From Streptomyces sp. NBC_01304 (GTDB lineage Bacteria; Actinomycetota; Actinomycetes; Streptomycetales; Streptomycetaceae), in contig NZ_CP109055.1 of the NCBI RefSeq assembly GCF_035975855.1, forward strand, positions 8,742,001-8,806,000: a stretch of 64,000 nucleotides of DNA, given 5' to 3'. Numbering within the stretch: position 1 is the stretch's first letter; every line of letters begins with the position of its first letter. Both the position numbers and the translations under genes were made by a program. The notes under the pieces were generated by a model. The model was not told the origin of the DNA. It searched no databases and saw only the letters and a list, made by a program, of their open reading frames with translations. This document shows positions 60,850-64,000 of this stretch, piece after piece.

Positions 60850-61683
60850 GTGCGTAACACTGCCAAGATCACCGCCGCTGTCCTCGCCGCCGGAGCGCTC
60901 ACGCTCGGCCTGACCGCCTGCGGCTCGGAGAAGTCCGGCTCGGGCTCCGCCTCGGCCGACGGTCCGCTGATCGTCGCCGCGAGCCCCACGCCGCACGCCA
61001 AGATCCTGAACTACGTCAAGGACAACCTGGCGAAGAAGGACGGGCTCGACCTGCAGGTCAAGGAGTTCACGGACTACGTCCTGCCGAACACCGCGACCGA
61101 CCAGGGCGAGGTCGGCGCCAACTTCTTCCAGCACAAGCCCTACCTCGACGACTTCAACAAGAAGAACGGCACGAACCTGGTGTCGGTCGGCGACGTGGAG
61201 CTGGAGCCGCTCGGCCTCTACTCGCAGAAGCTCAAGACGATCGACGAGCTGAAGAGCGGCGCCACCGTCGCCGTGCCGAACGACACCACCAACGAGGGCC
61301 GCGCCCTCAAGCTCCTCGACGCCAACGGCATCATCAAGCTCAAGGCCGACGCGGGCCTGGACGCCACCCCCAAGGACATCGCCGAGAACCCCAAGAACAT
61401 CCAGTTCAAGGAGGTCGAGGCGGCAACCGTCCCGCGCGCCCTGCCCGACGTCGACGCCGCGGTGATCAACGGCAACTACGCCGTCGAGGCCAAGCTCAGC
61501 CCCGCCAAGGACGCCCTGATCAAGGAAGCGGCCAAGGGCAACCCGTACGCCAACATCCTGGTCGTCAAGAAGGGCCAGGAGAACGACCCGCGGGTCAAGA
61601 AGCTCATCAAGCTCCTGAACTCGCCCGAGGTCAAGAAGTACATCGACGACGAGTTCGACGGCGCCGTCCTCCCGGCGTTCTAA
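60850..61683 (+). CDS. metQ: MetQ/NlpA family methionine-binding lipoprotein
   Basis: 277 residues from GTG 60850 (AAAGG about 8 nt upstream). Lipobox LGLTACGSE, so it is anchored at Cys24 or so on the outer face of the membrane. The binding domain has the NlpA hallmarks LQVKEFTDYVLPNTA, ANFFQHKPYLDDFNKKNG and VAVPNDTTNEGRAL. It captures methionine (or its derivatives) for MetNI. First of two tandem paralogues. Confidence 0.95.
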   Translation: MRNTAKITAAVLAAGALTLGLTACGSEKSGSGSASADGPLIVAASPTPHAKILNYVKDNLAKKDGLDLQVKEFTDYVLPNTATDQGEVGANFFQHKPYLDDFNKKNGTNLVSVGDVELEPLGLYSQKLKTIDELKSGATVAVPNDTTNEGRALKLLDANGIIKLKADAGLDATPKDIAENPKNIQFKEVEAATVPRALPDVDAAVINGNYAVEAKLSPAKDALIKEAAKGNPYANILVVKKGQENDPRVKKLIKLLNSPEVKKYIDDEFDGAVLPAF

Positions 61684-61713
61684 GAGCCGCGGACAAGCAG
61701 GGGAGGGGCGCAC

Positions 61714-62553
61714 ATGCGCAAGTCAGTGAAGTCGGCGATACCCGCCGTCGCCGCGGCACTCGGCCTGGCCCTTGCGGCCACCGGGTGCGGCGCCGACAAG
61801 GGCAGCGGTAGCGGTGGCAAGGACGGCGCGCTCGTCGTCGGCGCCACCGCCGTCCCCGCCGGCGAGGTCCTCGCGTACATCCAGAAGGACCTCGCCGAGA
61901 AGGAGGGCCTCGACCTGGAGATCAAGGAGTTCACGGACTACGTCCTGCCGAACACCTCGCTCCAGGAGGGCTCCCTCGACGCCAACCTGTACCAGCACCA
62001 GCCGTTCCTGGACGACTTCAACAAGTCCAAGAACGGAGACCTGGTGCCGGTGACCGGCGCGTACCTGCCCCCGATGGGCGTGTACTCCAAGGGCGTCAAG
62101 GACGTGACGAAGCTTCCGGCCGGAGCCACCGTCGCGGTCCCGAACGACGCCACCAACGAGGCCCGGGCGCTCCAACTGCTCGCCTCCGAGGGCGTCATCG
62201 AGCTCAAGAAGGACGCCGGGCAGACCGCGACCCCCGCGGACATCGCGTCGAACCCCAAGAAGCTCACCTTCTCGGAGCTCGACCCGGCCCAGTTGCCGCG
62301 CTCCCTCGAGGACGCGGACGCCGCGGTCATCAACAACAACTACGCGCTCGACGCGGGCCTCAGCCCCAAGAAGGATGCCATCCTTCTGGAATCGGCCAAG
62401 GACAACCCGTATGTGAACGTTCTCGCCGTCAAGAAGGGCGACGAGAGCGATCCGCGCGTCAAGAAGCTGGCCAAGCTGCTGACTTCGCCCGAGGTGAAGA
62501 AGTTCATCGAGGAGAAGTACCAGGGCTCGGTCCTGACGGCCACCGCTTCCTGA
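61714..62553 (+). CDS. Second MetQ/NlpA family binding lipoprotein
   Basis: 279 residues from ATG 61714 (GGGAGGGG upstream), 30 bp after metQ. Lipobox LALAATGCGAD. It is clearly homologous to the preceding protein along its whole length (EIKEFTDYVLPNTSLQEG, QHQPFLDDFNKSKNGDLV, VAVPNDATNEARALQLL), so the pair arose by duplication. The two may bind different stereoisomers or derivatives such as methionine sulfoxide, which is speculative. A 17-bp tandem duplication covers its stop codon. Confidence 0.93.
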   Translation: MRKSVKSAIPAVAAALGLALAATGCGADKGSGSGGKDGALVVGATAVPAGEVLAYIQKDLAEKEGLDLEIKEFTDYVLPNTSLQEGSLDANLYQHQPFLDDFNKSKNGDLVPVTGAYLPPMGVYSKGVKDVTKLPAGATVAVPNDATNEARALQLLASEGVIELKKDAGQTATPADIASNPKKLTFSELDPAQLPRSLEDADAAVINNNYALDAGLSPKKDAILLESAKDNPYVNVLAVKKGDESDPRVKKLAKLLTSPEVKKFIEEKYQGSVLTATAS

Positions 62554-62566
62554 CGGCCACCGCTTC
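62533..62566. repeat. 17-bp tandem duplication across the second metQ stop codon
   Basis: CTGACGGCCACCGCTTC is present twice back to back (62533-62549 and 62550-62566), followed by a partial third start (CTGACGG). The stop TGA at 62551-62553 is formed by the second copy. It looks like a recent slippage event. Confidence 0.92.
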
Positions 62567-62595
62567 CTGACGGTACGTCACACAACGCGCCGCTT

Positions 62596-62635
62596 ACCAC
62601 GGGGCCCGCACCTGCCAAGGTGCGGGCCCCGTGGT
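62596..62635 (+). terminator. Terminator of the metNIQ operon
   Basis: Perfect 18-bp stem (62596-62613 with 62618-62635) and a GCCA loop. Confidence 0.92.
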
Positions 62636-62699
62636 GCAGTTGTGTCTCGTCATGCTGCATGCTGAGCACTTCAGCAGCCTGTAGTGACGGAGCAGTGCG

Positions 62700-63347
62700 A
62701 TGACGAAGGCCGACCGGATGTTCCCGGACATCTCCATCAGCACGGAGCGCCTTGTGCTGCGCCCGCTGGAAGACGCGGACGCCCCTGCCTTCGCCGAGAT
62801 GATGAACGACGAGATGGTCGCCGCCTGGACCGCCGTGCCCCAGCCCTACACCGAGACCGCCGCGCTCGGCTGGATCAACGAGTACGCGCCCACCGAGCGC
62901 ATCGCGGGCCGCGGCCTCGACCTCGCCGTCACCGAGTTCCTCACCCAGCGCCTGGTCGGCATCGTCCAACTGACCAACACCAACTGGCGCCTCGGTGCCA
63001 CCGAGATCTCCTACATCATCGCGCCCTGGGCCCGCGGCGAGGGCTATGCCTCCGAGGCCGCGCTCGCCACGGCCCAGTGGCTCTTCCGCGAACAGCGCCT
63101 GGAGCGCATCGAGCTGCGCACGGCCGCGGGCAACACCGCCTCCCAGCAGGTCGCCCAGAAGATCGGCTGCATCAGCGAGGGAGTCCTGCGCAACGCCTTC
63201 ATAGCGCGCACCAGGTCCGAGGACGGCACCCTGACCGACCAGCGCACCGACCTCATCCTGTGGAGCCTGCTCCCCGAGGACCTGGAAGGCGTCGCCGACG
63301 AGCTCGCCGAGGCGTCCGGATACACCGCGTTCTCCGAGTGGAACTGA
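62700..63347 (+). CDS. GNAT family N-acetyltransferase (RimJ/RimL-like)
   Basis: 215 residues from ATG 62700. STERLVLRPLEDADAPAFAE at the start and SYIIAPWARGEGYASEAALA (acetyl-CoA motif) with LRTAAGNTASQQVAQKIGC are typical of the RimJ/RimL-like acetyltransferases that modify protein N-termini or small molecules. A C-terminal extension of about 25 residues is Glu/Ala-rich. It stands alone between the met operon terminator and cobL. Confidence 0.9.
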   Translation: MTKADRMFPDISISTERLVLRPLEDADAPAFAEMMNDEMVAAWTAVPQPYTETAALGWINEYAPTERIAGRGLDLAVTEFLTQRLVGIVQLTNTNWRLGATEISYIIAPWARGEGYASEAALATAQWLFREQRLERIELRTAAGNTASQQVAQKIGCISEGVLRNAFIARTRSEDGTLTDQRTDLILWSLLPEDLEGVADELAEASGYTAFSEWN

Positions 63348-63526
63348 CCGCTCTGCACTCCCGGGCGCCGGGAACTCCGCGACCGCTCGGCGCCCCACGG
63401 CCGCCGGGCCGTCCGTGGGGAACCCCTCGGCCCCTTCTCCGTTCCACCAGGTACGCTCCAGATGCCCGCAGCGCCGGGCCCTGACCCCACCGACTACCTG
63501 CGAGAACCCCCGGGAGACTGACGACG

Positions 63527-64000
63527 ATGGCCGACCGCGTCACGGTGATCGGCTGGGACGGCTCACCCCTGACCGCGGCGGCCCGCTCCGCCCTCGGCGC
63601 CGCGACGCTCGTCGCCGGGGCGGCCCACCACCTGACGCTCCCCGAGGTCCCGGCCGGCGCCGAGCGGATCAGGCTCGGCAGCGTCTCCCTCGCCGCCCGC
63701 CGCATCGCCGGACACCGCGGCACGGCCGTCGTCCTGGCCGACGGCGACCCGGGCTTCTTCGGAGTCGTACGCATCCTCCGCGCCCCCGAACACGGCCTCG
63801 AGGTCGAAGTCGTCCCGGCCGTCTCCGCCGTCGCCCAGGCCTTCGCCCGCGCCGGAATGCCCTGGGACGACGCCCAGATCGTCGTGGCCCACCGCCGCAC
63901 GCTGCGCCGCGCGGTCAACGTCTGCCGCGCCCACACCAAGGTCGCCGTGCTCACGTCACCGGGAGCCGGGCCCGCCGAACTGGCCCTCCTCCTCGGCAAC
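63527..64000 (+). CDS. cobL: Precorrin-6Y C5,15-methyltransferase, N-terminal (CbiE) part, 3' truncated
   Basis: 158 codons from ATG 63527 run off the window end without a stop. The start MADRVTVIGWDGSPLTAAAR, LVAGAAHHL, the SAM-site LADGDPGFFGVVRIL and FARAGMPWDDAQIV match the CbiE-like half of CobL, a tetrapyrrole methylase domain. Full CobL adds a CbiT-like half, outside this window, that methylates C15 and decarboxylates. It acts in adenosylcobalamin synthesis. The spacer upstream has a short hairpin (about 63393-63420). If the gene ends early it would be CbiE alone. Confidence 0.85.
   Translation, partial: MADRVTVIGWDGSPLTAAARSALGAATLVAGAAHHLTLPEVPAGAERIRLGSVSLAARRIAGHRGTAVVLADGDPGFFGVVRILRAPEHGLEVEVVPAVSAVAQAFARAGMPWDDAQIVVAHRRTLRRAVNVCRAHTKVAVLTSPGAGPAELALLLGN

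Noticed and set aside
63253..63999. - strand frame over the end of the window
   Set aside because: It is antisense to the start of cobL, which shows clear tetrapyrrole methylase motifs on the + strand. That frame has no stop in the window because the gene continues past the end.

Overview
The window is high-GC chromosomal DNA from a Streptomyces (or very close relative). The signs are strong G/C third-position bias, GTG and TTG starts, ATGA/GTGA gene overlaps, many apparently leaderless promoters, a single in-frame TTA codon in all the genes, DUF2510, DUF1844, DUF1918 and SseB proteins, a monomeric isocitrate dehydrogenase, and dispersed GC-rich palindromes of a Streptomyces kind. Gene order (glnA4-like, infC-rpmI-rplT, trmH-type gene, pheST, argCJBDR, argH, metNIQ, cobL) resembles, from memory, the SCO1613 to SCO1553 segment of S. 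coelicolor. No rRNA, tRNA, CRISPR array, insertion sequence, prophage or biosynthetic cluster was recognised.

Layout. 1-2284: 3' end of a glutamine-synthetase-like gene, then an aldehyde dehydrogenase and an SDR, probably amine or ethanolamine catabolism. 2296-9072: palindromic repeats, a secreted HAD phosphatase, a DUF2510 membrane protein, a PLP-dependent D-threonine-aldolase-like enzyme, and a proline-rich membrane protein coupled to a mycosin-like protease. 9134-18279: SseB and DUF1844 proteins, then translation genes: infC (probable ATC start, attenuator in the leader), rpmI, rplT, a SPOUT RNA methyltransferase, an orphan histidine kinase, pheS and pheT. 18481-29583: SpoIIE-type phosphatase, a TTA-containing regulator, NUDIX hydrolase, hydroxyacyl-CoA dehydrogenase, a GH10-like hydrolase, a divergent EamA transporter/MocR regulator pair whose start codons overlap, and a phosphatase-fold protein without its catalytic histidine.

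29791-38814: monomeric NADP-isocitrate dehydrogenase, a beta-trefoil protein, a triple 28-bp tandem repeat, an acetyltransferase, a serpin-like protein coupled to a repeat-rich helical protein, and a rifampicin monooxygenase (rox) preceded by a rifamycin-associated element. 39107-48236: arginine biosynthesis (argCJBDR, argGH) with ARG-box-like promoters at argC and argG, and L,D-transpeptidase-like and PPOX-like genes on the opposite strand. 48373-57823: two TetR-MFS efflux pairs with palindromic operators, a trypsin-like membrane protease, a PlsC acyltransferase, a glycerophosphodiesterase, an ECF-like sigma factor and small membrane proteins. 57894-64000: a HAD phosphatase, a methionine ABC importer (metN, metI, two metQ) behind a Cys/Met-rich leader peptide, an acetyltransferase, and the start of cobL.

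Most genes are housekeeping. The regulatory DNA is the more unusual part: the infC start and attenuator, the Met/Cys leader peptide, the rox element, a long palindrome whose mismatches become G-U pairs on one strand only, the TTA-containing regulator with palindromes around its locus, and operators that overlap start codons.
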